A stretch of 36,922 nt of DNA. It comes from an uncultured Lachnospiraceae bacterium (GTDB lineage Bacteria; Bacillota; Clostridia; Lachnospirales; Lachnospiraceae). Positions within the stretch are counted from its first letter, which is position 1, and each line of letters starts with the position of its first letter. The notes below the pieces were generated by a model. That model saw only the letters and a program-made list of their open reading frames with translations. It made no database searches and had not been told where the DNA came from. Both the position numbers and the translations under genes were made by a program. The DNA lies in NCBI GenBank assembly GCA_947363565.1, contig CANAPP010000029.1, positions 1-36,922 of the forward strand. Reading direction: 5' to 3'. Below are positions 16,643 to 24,974 of the stretch, piece by piece.

Positions 16643-17740
16643 ATGGAGAGCAAATTGCCTGAAAAGATGCTTGGGATGAAACTTCCCGGGGACGCAAAGG
16701 TACAGCCGGTGGAAGTAGATGTGCCAAAGCCCGGCCCGGGGCAGGTCCTGCTTAAGATGAAAGCGGCGAGCCTGTGCGGGAGCGATTTGAAATATATCTA
16801 TTACGAGCATACGGACAAGACCGGCGGGGCGAGATATGATGATGTCATTGCAGGGCATGAGCCAAGCGGACAGGTCGTCGCGGTGGGGGAGAAAGTGGAT
16901 GATTTTAAAGTGGGCGACCGTGTCGTTGTATATCATATCCAGGGCTGCGGATATTGCGATGAATGCCGCAAAGGATTCTTCATCAACTGCCAGCAGCCGG
17001 AGCGGCGGGCCTACGGGTGGCAGAGAGACGGCGCCCTGGCAGAATATATGGCGGCGGATGCAAGCACCTGCATCCATCTTCCGGATTTCCTTACCTATGA
17101 GGACGGAGCCATGATTGCCTGCGGGTTCGGAACGGCGTACCAGGGGCTTTTAAGGGCAAATGTCTCAGGAAATGACCGTGTGCTTGTGATGGGCCTTGGC
17201 CCGGTAGGGCAGGCGGCAGTGATTCTCGCGAAAGCGCTCGGGGCGGAAGTAATCGGCGTGGATATCTCCGAGGAGCGTATGGCGATGGCAGAAAAGATAG
17301 GCGCGGATTATGTGCTCAAGGGCGATGATGATGTGATTGAAAAGATTATGGCGGCCGCGGACGGAAAAGGCGTGGAAGTAGCGGTTGACTGCTCGGGGAG
17401 CGCTGTCGGGCGGCACAGATGCTTAGAGGCGGCAAGGATGTGGGGAAATGTAGTGTATCTCGGAGAGCAGGGAACGGTCACCTTTGAGCCAAGCCCCCTG
17501 CTGCTCCATAAAAATCTCACCCTCCACGGCTCCTGGGTCACTTCCGTAGGCAACATGGAAAAGCTGGTGGAGCTGTTAGACCGGAAGAAAATCCATCCAA
17601 GCCAGATTATCACGCACCGCTTTCCCCTTGAGGAGACGGCTCAGGCATTTGAAGTATTTGCCACGGGAAAGACAGGCAAAGTGTGCATAAACCATGAGAT
17701 GCGGCGGGAGACAGAACAAGAGCAGGAGAGCGGCAGATGA
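16643..17740 (+). CDS. Zinc-dependent alcohol/polyol dehydrogenase (threonine/iditol dehydrogenase-like)
   Basis: This is a cytoplasmic MDR oxidoreductase, 365 residues. The catalytic zinc ligands are Cys45, His72 and Glu73 ('GHEPSG'), with Cys160 at the place of the third ligand. The four structural zinc cysteines are 102, 105, 108 and 116. The nucleotide motif GLGPVG lies at 184-189, with an acidic residue (Asp207) suited to NAD+. An open frame extends to 16562, but AAGGAGG at about 16628-16634 fits the ATG at 16643. Its stop overlaps the next start by four bases (ATGA), so it is translationally coupled to the M24-like gene. The substrate is unknown; a sugar alcohol or sugar acid is most likely from the family. 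Confidence 0.9.
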   Translation: MESKLPEKMLGMKLPGDAKVQPVEVDVPKPGPGQVLLKMKAASLCGSDLKYIYYEHTDKTGGARYDDVIAGHEPSGQVVAVGEKVDDFKVGDRVVVYHIQGCGYCDECRKGFFINCQQPERRAYGWQRDGALAEYMAADASTCIHLPDFLTYEDGAMIACGFGTAYQGLLRANVSGNDRVLVMGLGPVGQAAVILAKALGAEVIGVDISEERMAMAEKIGADYVLKGDDDVIEKIMAAADGKGVEVAVDCSGSAVGRHRCLEAARMWGNVVYLGEQGTVTFEPSPLLLHKNLTLHGSWVTSVGNMEKLVELLDRKKIHPSQIITHRFPLEETAQAFEVFATGKTGKVCINHEMRRETEQEQESGR

Positions 17741-18825
17741 GAGCGGTTGAGAGAATCAGAAGATGGCTTGAAGTAAATAAGTATGACGGAGTGATTCTTG
17801 GCAGGCGTGATAATTATGCGTGGGTCAGCGGCGGCGCAAAGAACCATGTGCTGACCAGCACGGAGTGCGGAGTCGCCTTTTATGTAATCTCGAGAGACGA
17901 TGTCAGGCTGGTTGCGGACAGCAGCGACCTTCTCAGGATGAGCGCGGAGCAAGATCCCCTTGGGGCAAGAACCGCGCTTGTTCCCTGGTATGTGCCGCTG
18001 GAAGAATATATGTACCGGCTTGTCCAGGGAAAGGCATATGTGTCGGATACAGGAATCGCAGGCACGGAAAATGTGCAGGAGGAGCTGATAGAGCTCCGCA
18101 TGGATTTATCTGGGGAGGCGGTTGAAAATTACCGGAAGGCCGGGCAGCTCTGCGCGCGTATTGTAGAGGGCGTGTGCAGGGAGACGGTTCCCGGCGACAC
18201 GGAGGAAGAAGTCTCATGGAAGATCAGGTCAAGATGCCTCCAAAGCGGAATCAGCCCGGACTGCGTGTTGGTGGGGGCGGATGAAAGGATTCTCAAATAC
18301 CGCCACCCCATGCCCACGGACAAGAAGATAGAAAAAAGCCTTATGGCAGTGCTGGGCGGAGAAAAATACGGGCTTAACGTGAGCATTACAAGGATGGTCT
18401 GGTTTGCGCCCGTGCCGGAGGAAATCAGGAGCCGTTACGAAAAGACAAGATATATATTTGCATGTATGCAGATGATGATGGAAAATGAAAAAACTTATGG
18501 GGAATATTTTGAGGAGGTACAAAACCTGTATCGGGAAGTCGGCTATCCGGAGGAGTGGAAGATGCACCATCAGGGAGGCCCGACAGGGTACGGATGCCGG
18601 GAGTACGTCGCCCTTCCCGGGATGGATAAGAAGATAAGGACGGGACAGGCTTATGCATGGAACCCTACCATCCAGGGTACAAAGTGCGAAGAGACTACTT
18701 ACCTGGGCGAAAACGGGGCGGAAACCTTTACGAGGACCGGGGATTGGCCCTGCACCACCGTCGCAACTCCTTACGGGTCATTTGAAACAGCGGATATTCT
18801 GGAAAAACTCCATGGCGTCAGTTGA
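17737..18825 (+). CDS. M24 (creatinase/aminopeptidase P-fold) protein lacking metal-binding aspartates
   Basis: The protein (362 residues) has the two-domain layout of Xaa-Pro peptidases: an N-terminal domain to ~125 and a pita-bread domain after it. The catalytic-site histidine region 'HHQGGPTGYG' (277-286) and the late glutamates ('KCEET', 317-320) are present. The two aspartates that bind metal in true M24 peptidases should lie around 203-220. There the sequence reads 'MAVLGGEKYGLNVSITR', with no aspartate in the expected places. Peptidase activity is therefore doubtful; like creatinase it may be a metal-independent hydrolase. It overlaps the dehydrogenase gene by 4 bp, which suggests a linked pathway step on a small molecule. 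Fold identity is firm; function is unknown. Confidence 0.82.
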   Translation: MRAVERIRRWLEVNKYDGVILGRRDNYAWVSGGAKNHVLTSTECGVAFYVISRDDVRLVADSSDLLRMSAEQDPLGARTALVPWYVPLEEYMYRLVQGKAYVSDTGIAGTENVQEELIELRMDLSGEAVENYRKAGQLCARIVEGVCRETVPGDTEEEVSWKIRSRCLQSGISPDCVLVGADERILKYRHPMPTDKKIEKSLMAVLGGEKYGLNVSITRMVWFAPVPEEIRSRYEKTRYIFACMQMMMENEKTYGEYFEEVQNLYREVGYPEEWKMHHQGGPTGYGCREYVALPGMDKKIRTGQAYAWNPTIQGTKCEETTYLGENGAETFTRTGDWPCTTVATPYGSFETADILEKLHGVS

Positions 18826-18847
18826 TTGGCGCCGCGGAGTTTTTTTA
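18805..18847 (+). terminator. Intrinsic terminator overlapping the M24-like stop codon
   Basis: AAACTCC and GGCG (18805-18818 region) pair with GCGCC and GGAGTTT (18829-18842 region), interrupted by a 2-base mismatch. A T run follows. The 5' arm lies inside the coding sequence. Confidence 0.8.
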
Positions 18848-19015
18848 AATGGATTTTTCAATAGAATTTTTCAATGGGAGGTAAAAAATGTATTGAAAAA
18901 TCGTGCATGTTATGGTACAATGCAAACAAGTTAAATAGATACTTAAAAAAACACTCTAATAAAGAGATAAACAAATATACAAAAGAAGTTTAAGGATGAT
19001 AAAAAAATAATATTA

Positions 19016-19049
19016 TGCAAAATAACTAAAAATGACATAAATATTTTGG
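19016..19049 (+). promoter_or_regulatory. Conserved element upstream of the SDR/ABC promoter
   Basis: TGCAAAATAACTAAAAAT (19016-19033) followed by ATTTTGG (19043-19049) recurs nearly unchanged at 24888-24922, at almost the same distance from the -35 box (47 and 46 bases). It could be an activator site or an UP element. Confidence 0.6.
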
Positions 19050-19062
19050 CGAATATTACGGC

Positions 19063-19091
19063 TTGCACAATGAGACGCTTAGAGGTATAAT
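19063..19091 (+). promoter_or_regulatory. Sigma-A promoter of the SDR/ABC operon
   Basis: TTGCAC (19063-19068), a 17-bp spacer and a perfect TATAAT (19086-19091). The bases before the -10 (AGAGG) are identical to those at the 24934-24962 promoter. Confidence 0.85.
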
Positions 19092-19103
19092 TGCAATAAC
19101 ATT

Positions 19104-19120
19104 TATAAAATGCATTTATA
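19104..19120 (+). promoter_or_regulatory. 17-bp operator of the SDR/ABC promoter
   Basis: TATAAAATGCATTTATA is a 6-5-6 palindrome starting 12 bases after the -10 box, around the expected transcription start. It matches operators at 24975-24991 and 11942-11958. Confidence 0.7.
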
Positions 19121-19182
19121 AAAGTCTTATATCAAACATCTAACAAAATTGACTCATGACAGAAAAAGGAGGATTCATAAAG

Positions 19183-19959
19183 ATGGGAATTATTGAAAAG
19201 ATGAGACTGGACGGGAAAGCGATCTATGTTACAGGAGCGGCAAGCGGTATCGGCAAATGCGCGGCGATGGCGTTCGCGGAGGCAGGAGCGGATGTTGCCA
19301 TCGTAGACATCAACATGGAAGGGGCGCAGGCAGTTGCTAATGAGATTGCAGAGGCTACAGGCTCCAAGACAATCGCGATTCAGTGCGACGTTACGAACCA
19401 GGAGCAGGTAGAGGCGATGGTCGCAAAGGTTGTAGAGACTTACGGAAAGCTTGACGCCTGCTACAACAACGCAGGGATTGCGCTGAACGTTCCGGCGGAA
19501 GAGATGTCCTATGAGCAGTGGCTCAAAGTTATCAATATCAACTTGAACGGCGTGTTCCTTTGCGCTACGGCAGCAGGACGCGTGATGTTAAAGCAAGGGT
19601 ACGGCTCCATCATCAACACCGCATCCATGTCCGGACATATCGTGAATGTGCCGCAGCCCCAGTGTGCATACAACGCATCCAAGGCAGGCGTTATCATGCT
19701 GACCAAATCCCTCGCAGTTGAGTGGGCAAAGACAGGCGTCCGCGTGAACAGCATAAGCCCGGGATATATCGGGACCGACCTTATCATGAACGCACCTCAC
19801 TTAAAACCGCTGATCGAGCAGTGGAATGCCATGGCTCCTATGGGAAGGCTCGGAAAGCCGGAAGAGCTGCAGTCCGTCCTTGTATACTTAGCAGGAGACA
19901 CAAGCTCATTTACAACAGGCTCTGATATCGTAGTGGACGGGGCATTCACCTGTTTCTAA
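19183..19959 (+). CDS. Short-chain dehydrogenase/reductase (polyol/ketose type)
   Basis: This is a cytoplasmic NAD-dependent oxidoreductase of 258 residues, the classical SDR length. The cofactor motif is TGAASGIG (17-24), and Asp42 at the end of beta-2 favours NAD(H) over NADP(H). The motif NNAG lies at 95-98, and the catalytic residues are Ser148, Tyr163 and Lys167. The C-terminal 'GSDIVVDGAF' is typical of sugar and polyol SDRs. An open frame extends to 19156, but AAGGAGG at 19166-19172 supports the ATG at 19183. It is the first gene of the operon, followed by the ribose-type ABC genes, so it probably oxidises or reduces the imported polyol or ketose. Transcription starts at a strong promoter with the shared operator. 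Confidence 0.92.
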   Translation: MGIIEKMRLDGKAIYVTGAASGIGKCAAMAFAEAGADVAIVDINMEGAQAVANEIAEATGSKTIAIQCDVTNQEQVEAMVAKVVETYGKLDACYNNAGIALNVPAEEMSYEQWLKVININLNGVFLCATAAGRVMLKQGYGSIINTASMSGHIVNVPQPQCAYNASKAGVIMLTKSLAVEWAKTGVRVNSISPGYIGTDLIMNAPHLKPLIEQWNAMAPMGRLGKPEELQSVLVYLAGDTSSFTTGSDIVVDGAFTCF

Positions 19960-19971
19960 TCCAAAGTTTGT

Positions 19972-20007
19972 TATAGCGAAATGCTATACATATAAATAAC
20001 ACTTATA
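19972..20007 (+). promoter_or_regulatory. Small hairpin and operator-like site between SDR and binding-protein genes
   Basis: TATAGC (19972-19977) pairs with GCTATA (19983-19988). Just after it, TATAAATAACACTTATA (19991-20007) resembles the 17-bp operator (near-palindrome). The hairpin may stabilise the downstream mRNA; the second site may be an auxiliary operator. Both are tentative. Confidence 0.4.
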
Positions 20008-20027
20008 AATAAAGGAGGAAAAGTAGT

Positions 20028-21050
20028 ATGAAGAAAAAAGTGTTAAGTACAATTCTTTGCATCGCTATGATGGCATCAATGCTCATGGGATGTACAACAG
20101 AGAGTCCGGCATCAAGTGATTCCGGTGATGAAGGCGGAGAGTCTAAATCCGGCGGAAAGAAGATTGGCATCACGATCCAGAACTATGAGAATGCATATTG
20201 GGCAGGCGTTATGAGCAAGCTCGACAAGATTCTTAAAGACGAAGGATATGAGGCTACAATCGTTGGATGCGAGGAGAACTCCGGCAAGCAGATCGAGCAG
20301 ATCGAGAACTTCATCACATCAGGGTGTGATCTTATCATGGTTCACCCGAATGATGCGGACGCAGTTGAGGAAGTGTGCGGACGTGCGATGAAGGAAGGCA
20401 TCAAAGTAATGTGCTGGGATAACCCGATGGAAAACACGACAGCGAACTGGGTTCTTGACAACACAGAGCTTGGAAAAGAAATCGGCAAGACAGCAGCAGC
20501 TTTCATTAACGAGCACTACACAGCAGACAACAAGGCAGAAGTATGCGTAATCGGCAAGCCGGATACACAGGTTCTGTTAGAGAGACAGAACGGTATCGAG
20601 GCTGGCCTTAAGGAGAACTGCCAGGATAACTATGAGATCGTAGCAACGATTGACGGTGTTGTTAACAACGAAGTTCAGTCCAAGGCTGAGACAGTTCTTC
20701 AGGCTCACCCGGATTGTAAAGTATGGGTAGGCGTTGGCGCCGGCGCGATGATCGGTTCCAACACAGCTCTTCTTGCAAAATACGGCGGAGAAGGAAAGAT
20801 TCCGGAGGATTGCGGAGTTATCACAACAGACGTTACATCCGAGCAGTTAGACGCTCTTCAGTCAGGAAAGACAGCAGTAAGGGCTATCGTAGGTTTCGAG
20901 GGCTCCAACACTGACACAGCTCAGGCATGTTTCGAGATGTTCAAGAGAATCCTTGACGGCGAGGAGTTCTCAGGAGATGCTAAGAACGTATACAGACCGC
21001 TGTCTGAGATTAACATGGACAATATTGAAGAGATTCAGTCCGGAATGTAA
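20028..21050 (+). CDS. Sugar/polyol ABC transporter substrate-binding lipoprotein (RbsB type)
   Basis: This is an extracellular lipoprotein that binds the transported sugar or polyol. The signal peptide ends in a lipobox (LMGC, Cys22), followed by a Ser/Gly-rich linker. The remainder is a periplasmic-binding-protein type 1 fold: 'KIGITIQNYENAYWAGVMSKL', 'IENFITSGCDLIMVHPNDADAV', 'GKQIEQ' and 'VWVGVGAGAMIG' are all characteristic. The length (340) is normal. AAAGGAGG precedes the ATG. It follows the SDR gene by 68 bases and precedes the ATPase by 84 bases that contain a hairpin, which is the usual layout for making more binding protein than ATPase. It is probably specific for a polyol or ketose used by the enzymes encoded downstream (inference). 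Confidence 0.92.
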   Translation: MKKKVLSTILCIAMMASMLMGCTTESPASSDSGDEGGESKSGGKKIGITIQNYENAYWAGVMSKLDKILKDEGYEATIVGCEENSGKQIEQIENFITSGCDLIMVHPNDADAVEEVCGRAMKEGIKVMCWDNPMENTTANWVLDNTELGKEIGKTAAAFINEHYTADNKAEVCVIGKPDTQVLLERQNGIEAGLKENCQDNYEIVATIDGVVNNEVQSKAETVLQAHPDCKVWVGVGAGAMIGSNTALLAKYGGEGKIPEDCGVITTDVTSEQLDALQSGKTAVRAIVGFEGSNTDTAQACFEMFKRILDGEEFSGDAKNVYRPLSEINMDNIEEIQSGM

Positions 21051-21085
21051 AACTTGTCTGTGGCACGGCTAATAAATGATGAGAT

Positions 21086-21108
21086 GGGGGCGGCCGAAAG
21101 CTGCCTCC
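21086..21108 (+). other. Intercistronic hairpin between binding protein and ATPase genes
   Basis: GGGGGCGGC (21086-21094) pairs with GCTGCCTCC (21100-21108), two G-T wobbles, 5-base loop. No T run follows, so it is more likely an mRNA 3'-end stabiliser or partial attenuator than a full terminator. Confidence 0.6.
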
Positions 21109-21134
21109 AAATAATATAATCACGGGGGAAGACT

Positions 21135-22643
21135 ATGAGCGAAGAGTATGTATTGCAATTACAGCATATAAGAAAAGAATACCCGGGTGTTGTTGCGTTG
21201 AAAGATGTTACGCTTGAACTAAAGAAGGGCGAAATCCTGGCATTGATCGGAGAGAATGGCGCCGGGAAATCCACCCTGATCAAATGCTGTTCCGGAGCGG
21301 TTATCCCGACTTCAGGAAAAATTGTTGTGAACGGAAAAGAATTTACAAGCATGACACCTCAGCTCGCGGCAGAGAATGGAATTGCGATTATCTATCAGGA
21401 ATTTAACAACGTAAAGGAATTATCGGCAGCAGAGAACTTATTTTTAGGACGTCCGATACGGAAGGGCATCGTCGTAGATAAGGCTGCCATGGAAAAAGAG
21501 GCGGTGAAGGCCTTTGAAAGGCTGCACATCAAGATTGACCCGAAGACACTGATGAAGAACCTGACGGTAGGATACCAGCAGATGGTGGAGATTGCGAAGG
21601 CAATCCAGCAGAACGCGCAGATATTGATCATGGATGAGCCGTCGGCTCCTCTTACAAGCGCGGAAGTGGAAAGCATGTTTGAAGTGGTAGAGCAGCTCAG
21701 AGATGAAGGGATCTCAATTATCTACATCTCCCACAGGCTGGAAGAGCTGTACCGCCTGTCTGACCGTATCTTGGTCATGCGTGACGGAGAGTATGTGAAG
21801 ACACTGGTCACGAAAGAGAGCAATACGCAGGAGCTGATTCAGCTTATGGTAGGGCGGGAACTTACCGAGACATACCCGCCGAGAGGAGACTGCGTCAAGG
21901 AAGACGATGTTGTCCTGGAACTTAAAGACGTCACCGGCAACGGAGACAAGAATATATCCTTAAAAGTCCGCAGGGGCGAGATCCTCGGTCTGGGGGGGCT
22001 TGTAGGAGCCGGGCGTACAGAGCTTGCACAGCTCATCTTCGGGGCTGCGAAAAAAGAGTCCGGGCAGATTATATTTAAAGGAAAAGAAATCAATCCAAAG
22101 AGTCCGAGAGAGGCGATAGATTTAGGGCTGGCGCTGGTGCCGGAGGACAGGAAACGCCACGGCGCGATGCTTGGCGTGTCCATCAAGAACAATATCAATA
22201 TGCCCATATACGAGAGAAATTCTACGCTGAGTGTTATTGATTCCAAGAAAGAAAGAGAGATTGCTGAAAAGTACCAGAAGAATATGGCGATCAAGACGCC
22301 GTCTCTCAACCAGCTTGTCAAGAACTTAAGCGGCGGCAATCAGCAGAAGGTAATCCTTGGCAGATGGCTTGCGGCTGATTCGGAGCTGATTATTTTCGAC
22401 GAACCTACGCGCGGTATCGATGTAGGCGCAAAATACGAGATATACAAATTAATGAACGACTTAGTAGAAAAAGAAGGAAAGGCAATCCTGATGATCTCTT
22501 CCGAGATGGAAGAACTGATGGGTATGTCCGACCGGATTATTGTACTGGCAGAGGGCGACATGACCGGGGAGCTCGGTAAGGATGAGTTCAGCCAGGAGAG
22601 GATTATGGCGTTTGCATCAGCAGCCAATGTTGAGGAGGTCTAA
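21135..22643 (+). CDS. Sugar ABC transporter ATPase, duplicated RbsA/XylG type
   Basis: This is the cytoplasmic motor of the importer, 502 residues with two ABC modules in one chain. The first module has Walker A GENGAGKST (~39-47), Walker B 'ILIMDEPSAPL' and an atypical signature 'LTVGYQQMVEIAKAI'. The second has the degenerate Walker A GLVGAGRTE normal for RbsA proteins, then 'LSGGNQQKVILGRWL' and 'LIIFDEPTRGIDVGAKYEIY'. The start ATG has a GGGGGA site upstream. It is followed 6 bases later by the permease gene. It serves one specific transporter, unlike the missing ATPase of the importer at 2-5 kb. Confidence 0.95.
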   Translation: MSEEYVLQLQHIRKEYPGVVALKDVTLELKKGEILALIGENGAGKSTLIKCCSGAVIPTSGKIVVNGKEFTSMTPQLAAENGIAIIYQEFNNVKELSAAENLFLGRPIRKGIVVDKAAMEKEAVKAFERLHIKIDPKTLMKNLTVGYQQMVEIAKAIQQNAQILIMDEPSAPLTSAEVESMFEVVEQLRDEGISIIYISHRLEELYRLSDRILVMRDGEYVKTLVTKESNTQELIQLMVGRELTETYPPRGDCVKEDDVVLELKDVTGNGDKNISLKVRRGEILGLGGLVGAGRTELAQLIFGAAKKESGQIIFKGKEINPKSPREAIDLGLALVPEDRKRHGAMLGVSIKNNINMPIYERNSTLSVIDSKKEREIAEKYQKNMAIKTPSLNQLVKNLSGGNQQKVILGRWLAADSELIIFDEPTRGIDVGAKYEIYKLMNDLVEKEGKAILMISSEMEELMGMSDRIIVLAEGDMTGELGKDEFSQERIMAFASAANVEEV

Positions 22644-22649
22644 GGTGAT

Positions 22650-23603
22650 ATGAAAGAGAATAAAGTTGTAAATCAAATAAAAGATAAGGCAATCTGGGTC
22701 GTGCTTGTGGTGCTGGTCATTGTCTTCACGGCTGCAAATCCCAGGTTTATCAACCCCAATAACCTGCTTACGCTGCTGCGGCAGGTATCCATGTATGGTA
22801 TCGCGTCCATCGGTATGACGTTCGTCATCCTGCTTGGCGACATCGACCTTTCAATCGGTACGATTATTTCCTTTGTAAATATTATCTGTGCGTATATGAT
22901 GGTAAATATGGGAGTCAACCCGGTATTTGCAGTGCTGATATCCCTCGCTGCGGCGACGCTTATCGGTGTGCTCAACGGTTTCATGGTATCGTCGGTAGGC
23001 ATCCCGGCGATCATCGCTACCTATGCATCCCAGACAGCGTTCTATGGATTGGCGCTTATCATCTGCGGCGGTATGCCCATCAGCGGGCTCCCGAAGGGAT
23101 TTGAGATGCTTGGCCAGGGCTACATATGGGTTATCCCGATTCCAGTAATCATCATGATCATTTGCTTTGCAATCGGTTCCTTTATCCTGAACAAGACCTA
23201 TTTCGGACGTTACTTCTACGCAGTAGGCGGTAATGTGGAGGCTGCCAAGCTTTCCGGTATCCGTGTAGGGAGGATTAAATACCTTGTATTTGCAATCTCG
23301 GGATTTTTCGCAGGACTTGCCGGTATCGTCATGCTGTCCCGTACCGCATCCGGTAATGCGTCAAACGGTGCGGACGGATTCGAGTTTGAGGTTATCACCT
23401 GCGTTGTGTTAGGCGGCGTGTCCATCACGGGCGGACTTGGAAAAATGTCGGGCGTTGTGGCAGGTACATTCATCATCGGCGCATTGAAGAACGGTATGGT
23501 GCTTATGAATGTCAACTCCTATGTACAGAAGATTGTCATGGGTGTCGTACTTGCCCTTGCAGTTGGGTTTGACTGTCTGCAGAATAAAAAGCAGCAGAAC
23601 TAG
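22650..23603 (+). CDS. Sugar ABC transporter permease, RbsC type
   Basis: This is the membrane channel subunit, 317 residues, with about eight to ten hydrophobic segments. Family marks are 'GMTFVILLGDIDLSIG', 'GVLNGFMVSSVGIPAIIAT', 'GRYFYAVGGNVEAAKLSGI' and the C-terminal 'LGGVSITGGLGKMSG'. The ribosome site is weak (AGGTGAT), and translation is probably coupled to the ATPase gene that ends 6 bases before. It is the last gene of the SDR-ABC operon: a stable terminator lies at 23626-23659. A single permease gene implies a homodimer, as in ribose importers. Confidence 0.93.
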   Translation: MKENKVVNQIKDKAIWVVLVVLVIVFTAANPRFINPNNLLTLLRQVSMYGIASIGMTFVILLGDIDLSIGTIISFVNIICAYMMVNMGVNPVFAVLISLAAATLIGVLNGFMVSSVGIPAIIATYASQTAFYGLALIICGGMPISGLPKGFEMLGQGYIWVIPIPVIIMIICFAIGSFILNKTYFGRYFYAVGGNVEAAKLSGIRVGRIKYLVFAISGFFAGLAGIVMLSRTASGNASNGADGFEFEVITCVVLGGVSITGGLGKMSGVVAGTFIIGALKNGMVLMNVNSYVQKIVMGVVLALAVGFDCLQNKKQQN

Positions 23604-23625
23604 TAGTTTAAGTGAGGAATTTATA

Positions 23626-23659
23626 ATCCCGGCAAATGTGGCATTTGTCGGGATTTTTT
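23626..23659 (+). terminator. Intrinsic terminator of the SDR/ABC operon
   Basis: ATCCCGGCAAATG (23626-23638) pairs with CATTTGTCGGGAT (23642-23654), one G-T wobble, 3-base loop, followed by a T run. Confidence 0.92.
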
Positions 23660-23668
23660 ATAAATGTG

Positions 23669-23697
23669 TTGATTTGTGTGGGATTGAGGATTATAAT
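23669..23697 (+). promoter_or_regulatory. Sigma-A promoter of the second ROK gene
   Basis: TTGATT (23669-23674), a 17-bp spacer and a perfect TATAAT (23692-23697), 35 bases before the ATG. No copy of the 17-bp operator is seen here. Confidence 0.75.
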
Positions 23698-23731
23698 AAC
23701 AATACAGATATTTTTGAGCAGGTAGTGAAAG

Positions 23732-24868
23732 ATGCAAACAGGAAAACTAAGCGTAAATGAGATTAAAATTAAAAACAGGCAGATGATCTATCAGCATATC
23801 CGCTCTCACGGGCCGGTGTCAAAACAGGATATTGTTGTTGCATTGCAGTTGAGCCTTCCGACAGTCACACAGAATCTTGAGAACTTAAAGGAGCGGGGGC
23901 TGATTGACGATTCGCAGCAGATAAAAAACACCGGAGGGCGCAACGCCACGGCGTATACTTATATAAAAGGGGCAAAGCAGGCCATAGGGGTATATATATC
24001 GGCCCATCATATGAATGTGGTAGCCCTTGACCTTGCCGGGGACGTCCTTGGGGAAATCCGGCGGAAGGTGAAGTTTAATCTGGATGACGACACATATCTG
24101 AAGGAGATTGGAGAGTCGGTAGAGGCGGTGAAAGAAAAGGCCGGGATAAAGGATCAGGATCTTTTGGGCGTGGGAGTCTCGGTCCCCGGACTGGTGTCAA
24201 GCGACGGCTCACATGTTGTATACGGCAAGACCCTCGGGTTTACCGGCAAGACGAAAGATGAGATTGCAAAGTATATTCCGTATAAGAGCAGGATTTTTCA
24301 TGATTCCCATGCGGCGGGGCGCATCACGGCATGGCATAACAATAAGAGCCCGGAGGCTTTTTACATCAGCCTGAGCAACAGCATCGGCGGCGCTATTATC
24401 ATGAACAACAAATTATTCGGCGGCATCGAGTACAAGGGCGGCGAGCTGGGGCATATGACCGTTGTCCAGGAGGGCGGCGAGCTGTGCTACTGCGGCAAGC
24501 GAGGCTGCCTGGAGACGGTGTGTAAGACGGAAAAGCTGGACTGGTATACCAACGGGAATCTGGAAGAATTTTTTCAGAAACTGAAAGACGGCGATGAGAC
24601 GGCGGCAAGGCTCTGGGATGAGTATCTTGGGAACGTATCTACGGCAATCCACAATATGAGGATGGTCTTTGCCGTGGATATTATCCTGGGAGGCTATGTA
24701 GGAAAATATATCGGGGAATATATGGGTGAGCTGAGAGAGAGGGTGGATGAGAAGAACCCTTTCGGAGACAAGTCGCAGGATTATCTGTATGTGTCGCAAT
24801 ACAAGGGGGAGGAGTGTTCTGCCGGAGCAGCCATCTATTTTGTCGAAGAATTTATGGACGGAATTTAG
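23732..24868 (+). CDS. ROK-family transcriptional repressor (second copy)
   Basis: This is a paralogue of the protein at 8405-9529. Residues ~10-60 form the winged helix ('SKQDIVVALQLSLPTVTQN' region), whose recognition segment is nearly the same in both ROK proteins. The rest is the ROK domain, with 'GVGVSVPGLVS', 'HDSHAAGRITA', 'GELGHMTV' and the zinc-binding CYCGKRGCLETVC. The length (378) is standard. It sits between two promoters that carry the same 17-bp operator (19104 and 24975), so it is the best candidate for their repressor. The effector is unknown; it is probably the imported sugar or a phosphorylated derivative. The ribosome site is weak. Confidence 0.92.
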   Translation: MQTGKLSVNEIKIKNRQMIYQHIRSHGPVSKQDIVVALQLSLPTVTQNLENLKERGLIDDSQQIKNTGGRNATAYTYIKGAKQAIGVYISAHHMNVVALDLAGDVLGEIRRKVKFNLDDDTYLKEIGESVEAVKEKAGIKDQDLLGVGVSVPGLVSSDGSHVVYGKTLGFTGKTKDEIAKYIPYKSRIFHDSHAAGRITAWHNNKSPEAFYISLSNSIGGAIIMNNKLFGGIEYKGGELGHMTVVQEGGELCYCGKRGCLETVCKTEKLDWYTNGNLEEFFQKLKDGDETAARLWDEYLGNVSTAIHNMRMVFAVDIILGGYVGKYIGEYMGELRERVDEKNPFGDKSQDYLYVSQYKGEECSAGAAIYFVEEFMDGI

Positions 24869-24887
24869 ATAAAAAAATCAACTATTG

Positions 24888-24922
24888 TGCAATATAACTA
24901 AAAATAGGAACGATAATTTTGG
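24888..24922 (+). promoter_or_regulatory. Conserved element upstream of the kinase/polyol dehydrogenase promoter
   Basis: TGCAATATAACTAAAAAT (24888-24905) and ATTTTGG (24916-24922) match the element at 19016-19049, differing at one base in the first 18. They lie 46 and 18 bases upstream of the -35 box. Confidence 0.6.
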
Positions 24923-24933
24923 GATTCTGCAAA

Positions 24934-24962
24934 TTGACAGAATCCTTTTTTAGAGGTATTAT
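24934..24962 (+). promoter_or_regulatory. Sigma-A promoter of the kinase/polyol dehydrogenase operon
   Basis: A perfect TTGACA (24934-24939), a 17-bp spacer ending AGAGG and TATTAT (24957-24962). Confidence 0.85.
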
Positions 24963-24974
24963 ATAAATGACTTT

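Larger units (their letters stand above)
18826..19182. other. AT-rich intergenic region before the SDR/ABC operon
   Basis: This 357-base stretch has no credible gene. It begins with the terminator tail. Bases 18848-19015 are very AT-rich, with a repeated TTTTTCAAT word near 18850-18880 and no clear structure. It ends with the shared upstream element, the promoter and the operator listed separately. Confidence 0.7.
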
